From Leptobrachium leishanense (Eukaryota > Chordata > Amphibia > Anura > Megophryidae), in contig CM019067.1 in the NCBI GenBank assembly GCA_009667805.1, positions 249,275,721 to 249,339,720 on the forward strand: a DNA stretch of 64,000 nucleotides. The letters are read 5' to 3'. The position numbers were made by a program, and so were the translations under genes. Positions within the stretch are counted from its first letter, which is position 1. Each line of letters starts with the position of its first letter. Under the pieces are notes generated by a model that worked only from the letters and a program-made list of their open reading frames with translations, searched no databases and was not told the origin of the DNA. Positions 21,510-33,459 of this stretch are shown here, piece after piece.

Positions 21510-22190
21510 TGGGAACACAAACTTATAAAATGTGCCTTAGAACCTGCTAAATATTCTGACGTTGATAGTCGCATTACTATTTTCTTTTCACACCTTTGCT
21601 GTTTTTCATCAGCAAAAATAACACCTAATGATTTGAAAACCGGTCCCTTTGTTGCAGAACACCAAGAATACTGGCATTCATGCATTGTGGAGCTTGCCTT
21701 GAACCATGTTATGAAACTCTGTATGACTGCGGGTGTAGCATTTGCATTTTTTTTTCATTTAATCTTATTTTCAGAGCTTTGACAATGGCAAAGCCATGTC
21801 CAGATCAGTAAGGGAGATATAGTAGATTCAAAGAAAGAGCAAATGTATAAGTGAACATTTCCAGCAGTCAGGAAAAGGCATGTTTAAGCCAAGTATAGAA
21901 AATAAACATGGTTCAAACAAGCACATTTAAATACAGTGGTGTAATATAATATCACTAGGTGGAAAGCCTGCCCAGAGGGCAGTCTATTGTTGTTGTCGCC
22001 AGCTCAGAATTCATGTCCACATATTTGGTTTTCAATGTCCTACCCAAGAGTATCTCTCTATATAAATGTGTTTGTAACGCGTCCATCGCCATCCCATCCG
22101 CAACAGGAGGGCCAATTGAGCAGCTCTGATGGGTGCGCACACAGCTGACAGCGCATTAGAAAGGCATTTATATATTAGAGCAGGTTCCTA
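21510..22190. other. No recognised features
   Basis: No exon or transposon end is recognisable. A short open frame (21492-21782) shows no protein-like pattern. Confidence 0.45.
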
Positions 22191-22587
22191 TTCCCTCCTA
22201 GATTGTAAACTCACGGGAACAGGACCCTCAGATTGTAAACTCACGGGAACAGGACGCTCTTATTTATTTATTTATTTATAAAGGATTTTACCAGGAAGGA
22301 TACATTGAGAGTTCTCTCGTTTTCAAGTATGTGCTGGGTTCAAGAACATTGAATGGTTACAGAAATACAAAATAGTAAAATGCAAGATATTAACACAAGA
22401 CCAAATATAGAGATTAACAGAAAAAAAATAGATTGTAAATTCATGGGAACAGGACCCTCTTAGATTGTAAACTCGTGTGACCCCTTAGATTGTAAACTCA
22501 TGGGACCCCTTAGATTGTAAGCTCATGGGATAGATTGTAAACTCATGGGGCCCCTTAGATTGTAAACTCATGGGGCCCCTTAGATTG
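22191..22587. repeat. Tandem AGATTGTAAACTCATGGG repeat split by LINE tail
   Basis: About eight units of 24-30 bp containing AGATTGTAAACTCATGGG. The run is broken at 22257-22433 by a LINE 3' end. Confidence 0.75.
22257..22433 (-). mobile_element. LINE 3' end, 5'-truncated
   Basis: Minus-strand copy of the LINE 3' tail: on the plus strand a (TTTA)n run, then AAAGGATTTTACCAGGAAGG and TTCAAGAACATTGAATGGTT. About 177 bp remain. It matches the tails at 29516 and 53279. Target duplications are masked by the surrounding tandem repeat. Confidence 0.7.
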
Positions 22588-22679
22588 TGTTGGGCTTGGG
22601 CGGCCATTTTTTTGTAGCATATACATTATGCGTATATTTAATTTATGCGTATATATAATGGTATGCAACGTGGTATGCA

Positions 22680-22990
22680 TGGCATGTCAGGCTGGTATTT
22701 AGGCACACTGGTATTATGACACACTGGTATTATGCATGGCAGACTGGTATTATGGCTGGCAGACTGGTAATATGGCTGGCAGACTGGTATTATGCATGGT
22801 AGACTGGTATTGTGCATGGCAGACTGGTAATATGGCTGGCAGACTGGTATTGTGCATTGTAGACTGGTAATATGGCTGGCAGACTGGTATTGTGCATGGC
22901 AGACTGGTAATAAGGCTGGCAGACTGGTATTGTGCATGACAGACTGGTAATATGGCTGGCAGACTGGTATTGTGCATGGCAGACTGGTAA
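22680..22990. repeat. 20-21-bp minisatellite (GGCAGACTGGTATTGTGCAT)
   Basis: About 15 units alternating between GTGCAT and ATGGCT forms, giving a partial 40-42-bp higher-order period. It is followed by a 64-bp duplication around GTTTTCGGGGATGGAGGTG (22999-23108). Confidence 0.88.
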
Positions 22991-23227
22991 TTTTTTGGTT
23001 TTCGGGGATGGAGGTGGCGATTGGGCCGGGGGCTCTGTGCTGCCTGGTTATGGCCGGGTGCTCGTAGGTTTTCGGGGATGGAGGTGTCGATTGGGCCGGG
23101 GGTTCGGTGCTCCGTTTTGTTTCTGTAACTCTCCAGGTTGGTGACTACCGCTCCTATGCCTGAGTTGTTTTGGCGCCTCATCTTATATAGGCACGCTGTG
23201 CACGTGCTGCTGTGGATGGCTGCGTGC

Positions 23228-23368
23228 GCACCCAGCTGCGCGCGCATCCAACCACCAAAACAGTAATACGGTGGAGTGTAGAATGCGTTTACGCACGCAG
23301 CAGTATGCTGTGTGCACAAACGCATTCTACACTCCGCCGTATTACTGTTTGGGTGGTTGGATGCGCGC
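23228..23368. repeat. Inverted repeat with 65-bp arms
   Basis: Arms containing ATCCAACCACCAAAACAGTA and AGTGTAGAATGCGTTT fold back around about 23297, with few mismatches. The outermost GCGCGCATCCAACC also pairs. Probably a foldback MITE; no clear target duplication. Confidence 0.75.
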
Positions 23369-23399
23369 GCATGCGCAGTACAGGCTTGGCGACGGACAC

Positions 23400-25237
23400 G
23401 CCAAGCCTTACTCTTTTATAGTATAGATGGTTCACATAGATAATGTAAAGTACAATTTACTTAAATCAGGTAAGTGGACGTTCCCCATAAATAAGCAACC
23501 AATCTTTAGCACCTTTCAACCCTTCCATATTTCATAGCATTGCTTGTAATCGTGCAGCTGGGAAAAGAGGATCACTTCCATATTCGTGGCCCTCTCTAAG
23601 TCTGTGAACTTGTTCTGAGTGACCAATCGATAAGGTTCAGCTTCCACGAGATAGTAGGAATCCTTCATTTGGCTGAATTTAGAATGTGAACCAGCCAGGG
23701 ATTTTTATATTACTTAGTTTGTAGAGAGACACCCAGTGGGTGCAAGGCCTTTGACAAATGACCTGAAGAATGTGTCTCTATATTTACTATTTTTAAACAT
23801 TCTTTGTCTTAATATACTTAATTGCTCATTAGTTAAAGCTAATGGCTTGATTGGAATTTGTCTCATCGTGCTTGTGAAAAACACAAGCACATATATAGTT
23901 TGTACTGTATCTGTCCCAGGCATGAATGGGTGCTGCCTTCAATGCAGCACTACCCCTTTAAAATGTTTATTATTCCATGCTGACATCCTGTGTACCTATC
24001 TGGCTTGTTTGTCTACCCTCCGGGCTCTAGAACCCTGGCATCTGGTTTACGTACTCTCTCTGGCTTTCTGATTCCTGGCTTTCCTCATGACTATGATTAT
24101 GTATTTTCCCAGACTGTACTGATTCCTGGTATCTGTGTATATTCTGAGACTCTGCACGGCCCTGTGGTATTTTCTATTTAGCTTAGATCCGGCTTCCCTA
24201 AAGACCAGCCTATCGGTGTTAGGGTTTCTTTTTTCTTATTGCCGTGCAGAAGTCTCTGTCTAACCCTGTGCTGTTCTTACCACCTGTTGTTTTTTGCAGT
24301 AGTATTTCCTGCACTTTGGGCTTTGTTCCTGAACAAGGGCCCCACCATGGCTCTAGCCTGGTGCTGCCGTGACAGTCAGCCTGTAGACAGCATCACATTT
24401 GTTAAGTGGACGAATGAGGAACTGCATTTCTGTATACTGGGGTTGACCCACTAAGGCAGGGATCTCAAACTCTGACCCCCAGATGCATCTGAACTCCTAT
24501 TGCATTCGAAGAATTCTGGGAATTGTAGGCATCAACATCTGAAAGTTCCGCTGAGGATCGTGACAGTAACTCCAAATAAAATGAGTCAAACTTTACGATA
24601 TAAGAACTAAAAGATCAATAATAGATCATATTTATTTTCAGTTTGTATGGTGAACGCTGTGTTATCTCAGAGGATTGAATGCTAATAAGCGCATCACCAG
24701 TGTGACCATATGATCAATCTTTATTGCTAATAATAGCAGTATATGTATCATTTCACTGTATTTGGAATGTGGAACATCATAGCTCAGTGTGAAATAATTT
24801 GCATAGAATTAAGAAGAATAACACTATATATACACATCAGTGAATTAATGAGGAAAGCATAATATATTTTTTTTACTGTATTACATTGTTTTGCTGCTAA
24901 TGCGCAAGAAAATTCAGTAACACATTCCTATTTGCTGACAGCTTAGCTTTTTTATTTAGTGTATCTATATATTCACAAATCATGGTATCTAAAATGTGTA
25001 TTTTATATGTTTATATACATTTATTTAAAATATGTAATAAAACACATTATGCATAAGCTATTGTTTTATATGTATATTGAATGTATATATAATAGTGGAT
25101 GGGTAAAGTAATTTTATATGCATTGTTAATATTAAACTGTACACATGCAATCTGTGAAAATGTAACGTTGAAGACTAAAATTTGCAGTTCCACTGTCAAT
25201 ATTTTACCATTCTTGGTTGTACTAGAATACAATACAT
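23400..25237. other. Mostly unrecognised DNA with a hAT-like fragment
   Basis: No host exon is supportable. At 24461-24560 there is a fragment starting CAGGGATCTCAAACTCTG, like hAT termini, which resembles a piece at 29408-29510. The rest is AT-rich. Confidence 0.4.
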
Positions 25238-25367
25238 AGGACCCTATTCCAAGATTGCTGTAAACTTTATCAGAGCTGTTGTAAACTTAACAACTCCATA
25301 GACTATAATGGCTCTGGTAACTTTACAACAGCTCTGGTTAAATTATCACCGACCTTGGAATAGGGTT
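25238..25367. mobile_element. Small MITE, about 130 bp
   Basis: Inverted ends GGACCCTATTCCAAG and, reversed, GAACCCTATTCCAAGG, with internal pairing (AGAGCTGTTGTAAA versus TTTACAACAGCTCT). CATAG lies on both sides. No coding capacity. Confidence 0.6.
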
Positions 25368-25407
25368 CATAGCCTGACATCTTCTTTAGCCTGTGAAAGC
25401 AACCTCG

Positions 25408-26095
25408 GGTCCTATTCCATAGATGATGCTAAAATGGAGACAATAAGCAGGAAAATCAGTGCCTGCAAATTTTCCCTTACCTTCTCCACTTTAATGTCAT
25501 ATTCTGGGGTAGATGCCAACTTGGCACCTTGCCCCGGAACGCAGTGCAAACCTGCTGAATATCAGCAGTTGCGCTCCATGCGACGCAAGTATCGACTCGT
25601 TAAGTTCATAGGACTCCATGGATCTTTGCACATCCTGGCTGCGATATCTTGCAGAGCTGTGGAGTGATCGCAGAGGGACATTAGGAACTATTTGATCCCA
25701 GTCTCAATCTGCTTCGGGCGAGAAGAAGCAGCGGATCGCCCTTCCCTTTTCACCGTGGGATGAGGTTAGTATGGGATTTTTAGGGGGATTTTTTTAGAGA
25801 GTTTTAAATTATTTTGCAAAATCATTTAACAACAGCTTTTAGGAGACGGTATTTCTCAGTTAAACACCGTCTCCCGTGTAGAATTGCAGGCTAGGCTACA
25901 ATTAACGCCTCCCATAAGAAGTATAGGAGACGTAATATACAGTAACCTTGCGCAGGGAAATAGCTACATCTGAGCCGCAAGCTTAGCTTACACCAAGAAT
26001 GGAATCGCGTTTCCTGTTTAACTACAGGAGACGTTGTGTGTAAGGTTTCCTGTAGTTAGCTTATCGACAACTAGGAAATATAGCCCCTAGCTGGG
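25408..26095. mobile_element. MITE-like repeat, sibling of 12870-14735
   Basis: Begins GGTCCTATTCCATAG and ends near GGAAATATAGCCCC. The interior matches the 12.9 kb repeat ('CAGTGCCTGCAAATTTTCCC', 'CATAGGACTCCATGGA', GCTTCGGGCG). It has the shared motif TAACAACAGCTTTTAGGAG at 25827-25845. Non-coding. Confidence 0.6.
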
Positions 26096-26148
26096 AAAGA
26101 TTTCTTTCAAGCTCTGAGCAAGTGAGATGCACACACACAAATCTCTAT

Positions 26149-26817
26149 GGGCCCTATTACATTCTCAACGCAAAAACGCACGCTAAACCTGTGTTTATTT
26201 GCGCGAAGCGTTAAACAACGAAAATCACTGCTGGAATTACATTCCTCGCGCATTTTTTCGTCCGTCGGGAAATTGCGCTCGTAAAACCGATGTGCAAAAA
26301 TGCGCAAATTGCACGCAGAAATCAGTGAGCTCAATGTAATTTTTAACGCGAGTCCGTCATTTTGTGCGGACTGCACACAACAGACGTACGTTCTGACAGA
26401 AGACAAGGTACTGGCCGTCATTTTTGACAGATCTAGTAAAAGAAAATGTGCGCATCGACGTTCTCCATTGTGAATCCGCAGTTTTGTACAGTCAGGTTGA
26501 TACAATTTGCCGTTACCACCAGCTTTTCAAAGACGTTAAAATTATGTACGCAAATGTTGTCCGTTAAATTTTGCGGTAAGATTGTAATACCATGCGCGTA
26601 CCAGCGCACAAACACATTTGCTCTCACAATGTTAAGTATAGGATGCGCGCACTAAATTGCATTCGCAAAGGGTTTGCGCAGGGTCACTCGTGTTAGACGT
26701 TAACGTGCATTTTGTGCGCAAACGTCGTAATACAACGTTCAGCGCAAAGGGTTTTTCCCCTCGCGTTAATGCGCTTTTTCGCGCGCACAATTGTGCGCGA
26801 AGAATGTAATAGGGCCC
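26149..26817. mobile_element. Harbinger-like MITE, GGGCYCTATTAC family, copy 2
   Basis: Ends GGGCCCTATTACATTCT and its reverse complement, flanked by TAT at 26146-26148 and 26818-26820. The interior parallels copy 1 (20378-21114), including CGCAAAAACGC, TTAAGTATAGGATGCGCGCA-type sequence and the motif variant at 26514-26532. CpG-rich, non-coding. Confidence 0.75.
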
Positions 26818-27412
26818 TATTACTTTGATTAATTGCAACACTATTTTCCACTATTACATTTAGAAATCATCTAAAATAATTCTTATCATTTACAACAATG
26901 TAATGCAGAGATAGCAAGTGGTGTTAAGAATGACATTTTACAATAACTCTTTTTCATAGTATATTATTGACGCCTTTTTAAATGTAACACAAAAGCTTAG
27001 CCAAAATTAAGACTAACTGGGATCATACAAAGAGTTAAAAATAGCACAATTATTCCAACATCTTTCTGGTGCCTAACATATGGAAATATTAGGTCCTGCT
27101 AACAATGGAGTTCCATTTATAAGGAATTGCTTATCTTTATTTCACAGGTACCCGACGTATGTTGCTAGTTTTGCTATATAGAGCATGTTTTCCTGGACAC
27201 ACATAATTCCTGGATGGAAATCACAGGAGAAGTAGAACTCAAATTGGGCTTGATCGCAACCATTAGTGGTGAGCCACAAAAGGGAAAAATCTGCTTCTTT
27301 TTTTTTCTTTCTTCCAATTGTGACATTAACCTCTTCAATACCAAACACTTTTTTTGTTGAAAACATTTTATCAAAAGATTTATTTGAAACATGGGATTTT
27401 TATTTTTTTGAG

Positions 27413-27601
27413 AAAGTATTTTACCAGGAAGGATACATTGAGATTTCTCTCGTTTTCAAGTATGTCCTGGGTGGTGAGTATGTACCGTTAGGTGTCTTGC
27501 CCAAGGACACTTACTGGAAAGGTTGCTCGCTGGGATCGAACCCATGACTCCACAGGCTCTCTCCACGCAGAGCAGTGATGTTACCTCTACTACACCCAGC
27601 C
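27413..27601 (-). mobile_element. tRNA-derived SINE, copy 2
   Basis: Same head, B-box and LINE-like tail as copy 1, on the minus strand, with a handful of differences (GTGTAGTAGAGG in the head). The B-box GGTTCGATCCC is intact. A possible short duplication (GGATT) lies on both sides but is weak. Confidence 0.8.
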
Positions 27602-29515
27602 GGATTCAAAGTTATCAATAAAATATAGTGTGGAATTATAATTCTGCACAGAAATGGTTGTTCTGAGATAGTTAAAAAATGTAAATAACGTAAATTAGCT
27701 TATTTTAAAATTTCCTTGTATTCATTTATTCTTTACAAATATACGTATCTTTGGAATGAAAAGCTCTAGACTCTAGATAGTGCCATTTATCTTACACAAT
27801 TAACAATCAGAAATAGCCTTTGTGTCAAACACAGCAAATATGATAATCATATATAATAAAAATGGTCAGATCTCCTGCTTATAGGGATTTGTAGTGATCA
27901 TAATGAGTTTATTAGCAATGCAGCTTCCAAAAAATACTGATTGAATATAAAAATAATATCTGTATGTGACATAATGCCTGTATATTGAAATGACAGTAAC
28001 CCGCTGAATCTGTACTGTACAGGGATTTTCTGTAATTATAATTCCCTGAATCCTATCCCTCTATAGCAGTGAGTGATCCCAGTGCTCTCCCTGTATTCTG
28101 CCCTCTCAGTGGCTGTTGTATTGCAGCAGCAAGGTATTTGAACTTTTTGTTAGAGTGGGATTTGGAGCTGCTATTTGCAGCTTGTTTACAGTAATACAGG
28201 ATGACAAGAGAGATATAAACCAAAGAATTTGGAACCCATTGTGACCCTACACAAGCTTTGAATGAGCTCGCTTGAGAAGGGACTCGCGGGAGCTATGTCT
28301 ATCAGCTATTGGGAATTTTGGTGCAGTCAGGTTATTTCTGAGTAGATGTGATGGTTGGTGGCACAGAACAAAATTAATAAATAATGAAATTATTAAAAGG
28401 ATTAATAATGTATTGTATTAAAGGAGTGAATTAAAAAGTGAAGAAAAAAATTAAGGCTTAAACTGGACCTTTGGTTGGTTTCCATAACATCATCAATAAC
28501 ATCAGTGATATGATACTTATGATGTCACTGATGATCAATTCTATCATTATGACATTATATTTAACATTATAAATGACAGTCAGATGGGGAGCGCAGAGTG
28601 AGCTCACAAGGGAGACAGCTTGAAATTGGAATACCCTTACTTTATTAATTTGAAATAAAAACTTTGGTTAAAAAAGTCTTGCCCATTAATTCAAATTATT
28701 TAACGATTCATTCACTCACCTGGATGAGTCAAATGTAATATAACCTATATTAGGTAAACATTGAGAAATAATTGTATTCTGTATTGATTCTACACAAGAT
28801 TGTCCAAGAGAGGGCTGAGTTCTTACATAACCTTCCCTGATAAATAAATCAAAACAAGAACAAAACACCAGAATAATGAGTATCCTTAATGGATGAGACA
28901 CGTTTATCCGAAGAAAACAAATCCTTACTAATTTATATGCTGTAATTATTTGTGAAGATTTCTAGGTTTGTTTTTTATGAGCTGGAACAGAAGTTAGGCT
29001 ATGATTTACTGTCAATTGCTATTGACTGAACCATATTGATCTATGTAATTGTTGTTTTAAAAAATGTGTGCACCAAAGGTTGTAATTCACATTTACTATT
29101 TGACACACAAATTAACCAGGGAACATTATGCGATTTAACCTAAAGACTTGCAGGCTTCACTAGTCTTGGCTGTATGCAGAGTAGCGCCTTTCTATTGACA
29201 GCTGAGCTCAGAGGTATTTGTGTTCAATGAAGTATAAATTTCAAGAGAATTCAGCAGTCTGCTATGAAGCGTAGACTTTATAATTCAAACTCGTACATTG
29301 GTGTCCAATCTTGCTTGATATTGGTTAAATAAGCTGTGGATGGAATATCAAAGTAATACAATATTTTTGAATAATGTATTACATATTCTCATCAGACGTT
29401 TATAGATCGGGGATCTCAAACTATGTCCCCCCCTCCTGTTTCTGAACTACAAATCCCATGATTCTCTGTCCATCATTTACCTTCATATTCATTTACATTC
29501 AAAGAATTCCAGGAG
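27602..29515. other. No gene recognised
   Basis: AT-rich, apparently single-copy within this window. I see no exons, no paired transposon ends and no RNA gene. A hAT-like fragment (GGGGATCTCAAACTATG) lies at 29408-29510. Confidence 0.45.
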
Positions 29516-29734
29516 TTATTTATTTATTTTATTTATAAAGTATTTTACCAGGAAGGATACATTGAGATTTCTCTAGTTTTTAAGTATGTCCTGGGTTCAA
29601 GAACATTGAATTGTTACGGTAGGTACAGAAATACAAAGTGATACGATGCAAGATATTAAAACAACAACACAAATATATAGATTAGCACAGAAAATAAATA
29701 TGGAAGTAATATAGTCACTATGTTACATATTTAC

Positions 29735-30051
29735 AGGTGCATTCTGTATTGAGGTATGTCAATAGGGAGCTCTTAAGTGACTTTAGACTAGGGGAAGATT
29801 TGATGGAGTCTGGGAGGTTATTCCATATTGCGGTGCTCTGTATTAAAATGAGGATCGAGACACTTTCTTTTTGTGTTGTGATATTGCAAGTAAGATGCTG
29901 GTCCTGGATCGGAGGTTATAGGATGAGGGAACTGCTGGGGAAGCAGCCTATTCGGGTAGGGTGGCAGCTTCCCAGAAAATCTCTTAAACACCAGGTTGGA
30001 AAGGTGAAGAGTGCGTCTAGATTCCAGCAATGGCCAGTTTAGCTCTTTTAA
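29735..30051 (-). pseudogene. LINE reverse-transcriptase ORF, C-terminal remnant
   Basis: The minus-strand frame reads 'LKELNWPLLESRRTLHLSNL', 'FSGKLPPYPNRLLP' and then frame-shifted 'YLQYHNTKRK…'. The order fits the C-terminal tail of L2/CR1/Rex1-clade ORF2 proteins. Compared with the sibling at 53616-53825 it has at least one frameshift near the PQQFPHP stretch. Non-functional. Confidence 0.65.
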
Positions 30052-30476
30052 GGCTGGGGTCAGACGAGCGCAGTAATCACATCCGTGTTGCCGCACATTA
30101 GTACGTCCGTGGTAGCAGAGAATCATGACCCATGAAGCCCCACACATGAAGTACGTCCGCACGGAGGTGCGGAGGCACAACAGACACGGCAAACGGGTGC
30201 AAGTTAGCAAGAACGTAAAACCGCTAGAACCGCAACGTCCACATAGCTTTGTGTGTGAGTGATGGAACGTGGTCAGACGGACTGCATTTATACGTCCAGC
30301 ATTTTTGACAGACAAAATGTTTTTTCATTTCAATTTATTTTCCCTCCTACATCCGTCAAAAATAACGTCAGTCACAAAAACTGACTGTGTGGTCACTACT
30401 GCATCTTCTGTCAAAAAGTGCGTCCGTACTGCACGGGCGCACAGTCCGTAGAAAACACACTCGTCTGAACCTAGCC
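30052..30476. mobile_element. Harbinger-type MITE, GGCTAGGGTCAGAC family, copy 1
   Basis: Ends GGCTGGGGTCAGACGAGCG and, reversed, GGCTAGGTTCAGACGAGTG. TAA precedes and AAA follows, and the uninserted sibling LINE (53881-53887) reads through, so the boundaries are firm. The interior is rich in ACGTCCGT words. Same family as 40222-40638. Confidence 0.82.
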
Positions 30477-30540
30477 AAACATGTCACAATGGTGGGTCAT
30501 GTATTAAGCCACCAACATGTGGGGGTTAGACTCTGAGTTT

Positions 30541-31039
30541 CCTATTCTAGATTCTTTGGACAGTGTTTTTTTCACTGCAATACCAAGCGCTTTTTGGTGT
30601 AAAAAGTAGGATGACATGTATTTGAAACAAGGGATGTGCTATTCAAGCTTACATATAATACAAAGTAGTAATTTATGCAGATAGTTTATGAAATTTACTC
30701 CACTTATTTTTTTCACTTTTAAATGTTATTTATTAATTTATTGTTTTTAGATTCGTGGCTAGCCTATAATATTGTGCTACCTGTAAGCAAGAAGAAGATG
30801 CTGCCTTGCTCTTTCTCTAACAGATCATTCAACAAAACAGCAACATAAATATTGATGCCAAAAACATGAAAACAACACCATAAGAAGCTAAAATGCAAAA
30901 GAAATTAAGCATAAACCTATAATATTCAAAAATAATAATAATATATTAAACATTATTATCATTATTATGTTAATTTCATTAATTCATTTAGTTTGCCTTT
31001 AACAAGTAAATAACCCCCACCACAAAACAGATACATACA
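30541..31039. other. No recognised features
   Basis: AT-rich with a stretch of AATAAT repeats near 30930-30970. No gene seen. Confidence 0.45.
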
Positions 31040-31149
31040 CACCATATCCTCACAGACCCTAGATCATCTCTATACATCCCCCAGACTCCAGGTCAGTCCC
31101 CTTACACCCTCAGACTACAGATCAGCAACGATAAACCCCTAGGCCCCAG
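31040..31149. repeat. Minisatellite, left portion (CAGATCAGTCCCCTTACACC type)
   Basis: Three to four imperfect units of about 32 bp with CAGRTCAGTCCCCTTACACC. The same repeat resumes at 33556, so one array was split by the 31150-33554 insertion. Confidence 0.7.
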
Positions 31150-31689
31150 CAGTGGTGTAACCCAAGTTACGGTTGCCTGGGACAGAATAACATTTTGCGC
31201 CCCCCCACCCCATCCACCCTGGCCCTTTTGGTTCTAAGGCTAATTCAATAATCAATGTAAGGCTGCTAAGTCACTGGTCCTGTCCCTCCCAGTCCATCTC
31301 CTCTCTCCAGTTCTCTCCAACTCCAATCCTGCCACTCGCTCTATGATGAAGGCGGAGCTTCACATGAAATGTGTGATGTGGTTTCTTCATGCTAAGTTCC
31401 GCCCTCACTATCAACTCCCGTCCCTCCCTCACAATGATTGAAAGTACCATGTCGCCCACTGACGTAGTCGATGGGGAGGGTGGGGCTTAAGGCGAGATTG
31501 TGTGATCATGGTATGCTCCGCCGTCGAGTGAGTGACAGATGTCGGGAAGCTGTCTGCCTCTGCCCGCCCCTCAGGACAGGAGGAGAGCTGCAGCGTGTAG
31601 CTGTAAAGAACTAGAGGGCCAGGGGCAGCCATGACTGGGACAAAAAATAGTCCCACTTTTGTCTACCGCTATACAGAAACACACACATA

Positions 31690-31985
31690 GTTATAAACAT
31701 AAAATGACTCACATAGAGCAATATTGTATAAAATGGAGTGCAAACAAAGGAGAAGAATGTCGTACTCACATTTGCTGATGTCTTATCGATCAGACACCAG
31801 ATTTGTAGGCAGCCGGTGACTTCAGAAGGTGCACCAGATCACCTATCAGCCTCAGCCACCTCCTCGGCGAATATAAGCATCCAGAACCCGGGATAGGTGT
31901 AAAATAAGGCAAATATTATTAGTAATAAAATATACAGTATACCAAAACGCGTTTTGCATAAAAAGCGTTTTGGTATGTTTTATTT
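31690..31985 (-). repeat. Remnant related to the 13.4 kb palindrome family
   Basis: The plus strand shares 'ACTCACA…TCAGACACCAGAT' and the ending 'ACCAAAACGCG' with the left palindrome arm. At 31938-31982 the motif faces an inverted partial copy (CCAAAACGC…GCGTTTTGG), as in the larger palindrome. Only the stem III and stem I 3' strand of the hammerhead remain; the CUGAGGA core is gone. Confidence 0.5.
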
Positions 31986-32004
31986 TTTATTACTAATTAA
32001 TTAA

Positions 32005-32178
32005 ATCCATATTTATTATAATAGGTGTGTTTGTGTGTTAAGGTGTATGGAAGTGGTTAGGTGTGCGTGTGTTGAAGTGTACACACACACGTAATCACCC
32101 CGTACACTTCAACACACACCTAACCACTTCCGTACACCTTAACACACAAACGCACCTATTATAATAAATATGGATTAA
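32005..32178. repeat. Long hairpin, about 75-bp arms
   Basis: Arms starting AATCCATATTTATTATAATA and containing GTGTGTTAAGGTGTA pair with few mismatches across a loop near 32082-32100 (ACACACACGTAATCACCCC). Probably a foldback element; no duplication identified. Confidence 0.8.
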
Positions 32179-32723
32179 ACATTTTAGTAAAATGTATTAA
32201 AATATAGAGTAGTAGAGAAATTATTTTATTATATTTTAATATGTTAAAATAAATAAAATATAAAAATTTAATTTTAAAATGAATATGTTATTAAAATTAT
32301 TATTTTTCAACAATATATATTTATAATGAATTATTCCCCCCTCCTTCTTACCTTTTGTGCAGGGAAGGGGCCAAATCATTGGTGGTCCAGTGAGCAGAGG
32401 TGTGAGAACAAGGGGTCTTCGTCTGGTCTGGGTGGGAGGGGCCCTTACTCCTCTCGCTCTGGTCTCCCTCTGACAGTGATTCTGGGCACCGGTAGTTTGA
32501 TACGTCAGAGTGCTCCGGGTGCCTCAGACTCACTGTGCGGCAGAGCTCAATGTGAATGTGGTCTGTCTGCAACCACCGGCCGTAACGCGAGCCTTCAATA
32601 GCATGAAGCCTTAGGCTGTCGTGTTCCTCGAGGGTCATCAGCCGACCAGCCGTCTAGGCTACTGGGCTCCTGGGCAGATGCCCAGTACACCTGATGGCCA
32701 GTCTGGGCCTGGCTGGGGGTATG

Positions 32724-33459
32724 TGTCACGGTTCCCGGATCCCAATACGCAGTCCTTAAAGCCCAACACTCCACAGAGCCAAAAAGCTACAAACAGGGTA
32801 GCCGTAGAAAAATTCCTAACTGTCTGGTCCTTAAAAATTGGCCAGGTGAATATGTACTAGCTAGACAGAAAGGGTTAATTAAAGACAATGTCGTAATACA
32901 AAAGCAGGTCAGCAACATGGAGGTAGTCAGACGAGCCAGAATCAGGAATACAGAGTATAGAATAGTCAAATGGAATAGCCGGGTCGATATCAGTGCAGTA
33001 GCGTAGTACAAGGAAAATAGTCTAGGGCAGGGGTCAGCAACCTTGGCTCCTTGATACTTTTGGGAACTACATCTCCCATGATGCTCAGTCACCCATTAGG
33101 CTGACTTAGCCACATGGGAAATGTAGTTCCCAAAGCATCAGGGAGCCAAGGTTGCTGACCCCTGGTCTAGGGCAATAGAAGGTAGAATGGTCAGAAAACA
33201 AGCAGAAGTCAATAACAGGTTAAATCACGAGAGAATTCAGGTACAAGGAGCTCAGGTATGGATAACCACGATCTGGCACTGTTTGGAAGGAACTGTGGGT
33301 TTTTAAAAGGCCTTCACCAAACCGCGCCCCCCTCTCAAGCCGCGCCTCATGCAGCCACCTCCCTGCCTGTCTCTATTTAAACCGGGCGTTGGTCAGCGAG
33401 CAGCATCAGACTTGCTGCCTTCAAGCATACCGGAGAGGCTGGAAGCCTCCAACGTTACA
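32724..33459. mobile_element. Solo LTR, TGTCACGGTTCC type
   Basis: Starts TGTCACGGTTCCCGG and ends AACGTTACA, with perfect 5-bp duplications GTATG at 32719-32723 and 33460-33464. TG…CA ends with a 5-bp duplication and no internal region mark a solo LTR left by recombination between two LTRs. It contains a 137-bp MITE. The right 590 bp match the LTR at 1-444. Confidence 0.85.
33028..33164. mobile_element. 137-bp hAT MITE inside the solo LTR
   Basis: Ends CAGGGGTCAGCAACCTTGGC and its perfect reverse complement. Perfect 8-bp duplications GTCTAGGG lie at 33020-33027 and 33165-33172. The sibling LTR has one GTCTAGGG at 149-156 and no MITE. Confidence 0.93.

Larger units (their letters stand above)
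29516..30540 (-). mobile_element. L2/CR1-type LINE 3' end with Harbinger MITE inside
   Basis: Minus-strand LINE fragment: the plus strand starts with (TTTA)n, then the shared tail, then the 3' end of the reverse-transcriptase ORF (about 29735-30020). The segment is interrupted at 30052-30476 by a MITE. The sequence just outside the MITE (TTTTAA…CACAATGGTGGGTCATGT) is continuous in the sibling LINE at 53879-53906. The 5' boundary near 30540 is approximate. Confidence 0.75.

Noticed and set aside
22680..22990. CRISPR-like array of short repeats
   Set aside because: Units are directly tandem with no unique spacers, and the context is a vertebrate genome; it is a minisatellite.
24239..24454. Candidate host exon (71-codon frame)
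   Set aside because: No splice-site pair, no recognisable domain and no conserved pattern; a hAT-like repeat starts directly after.
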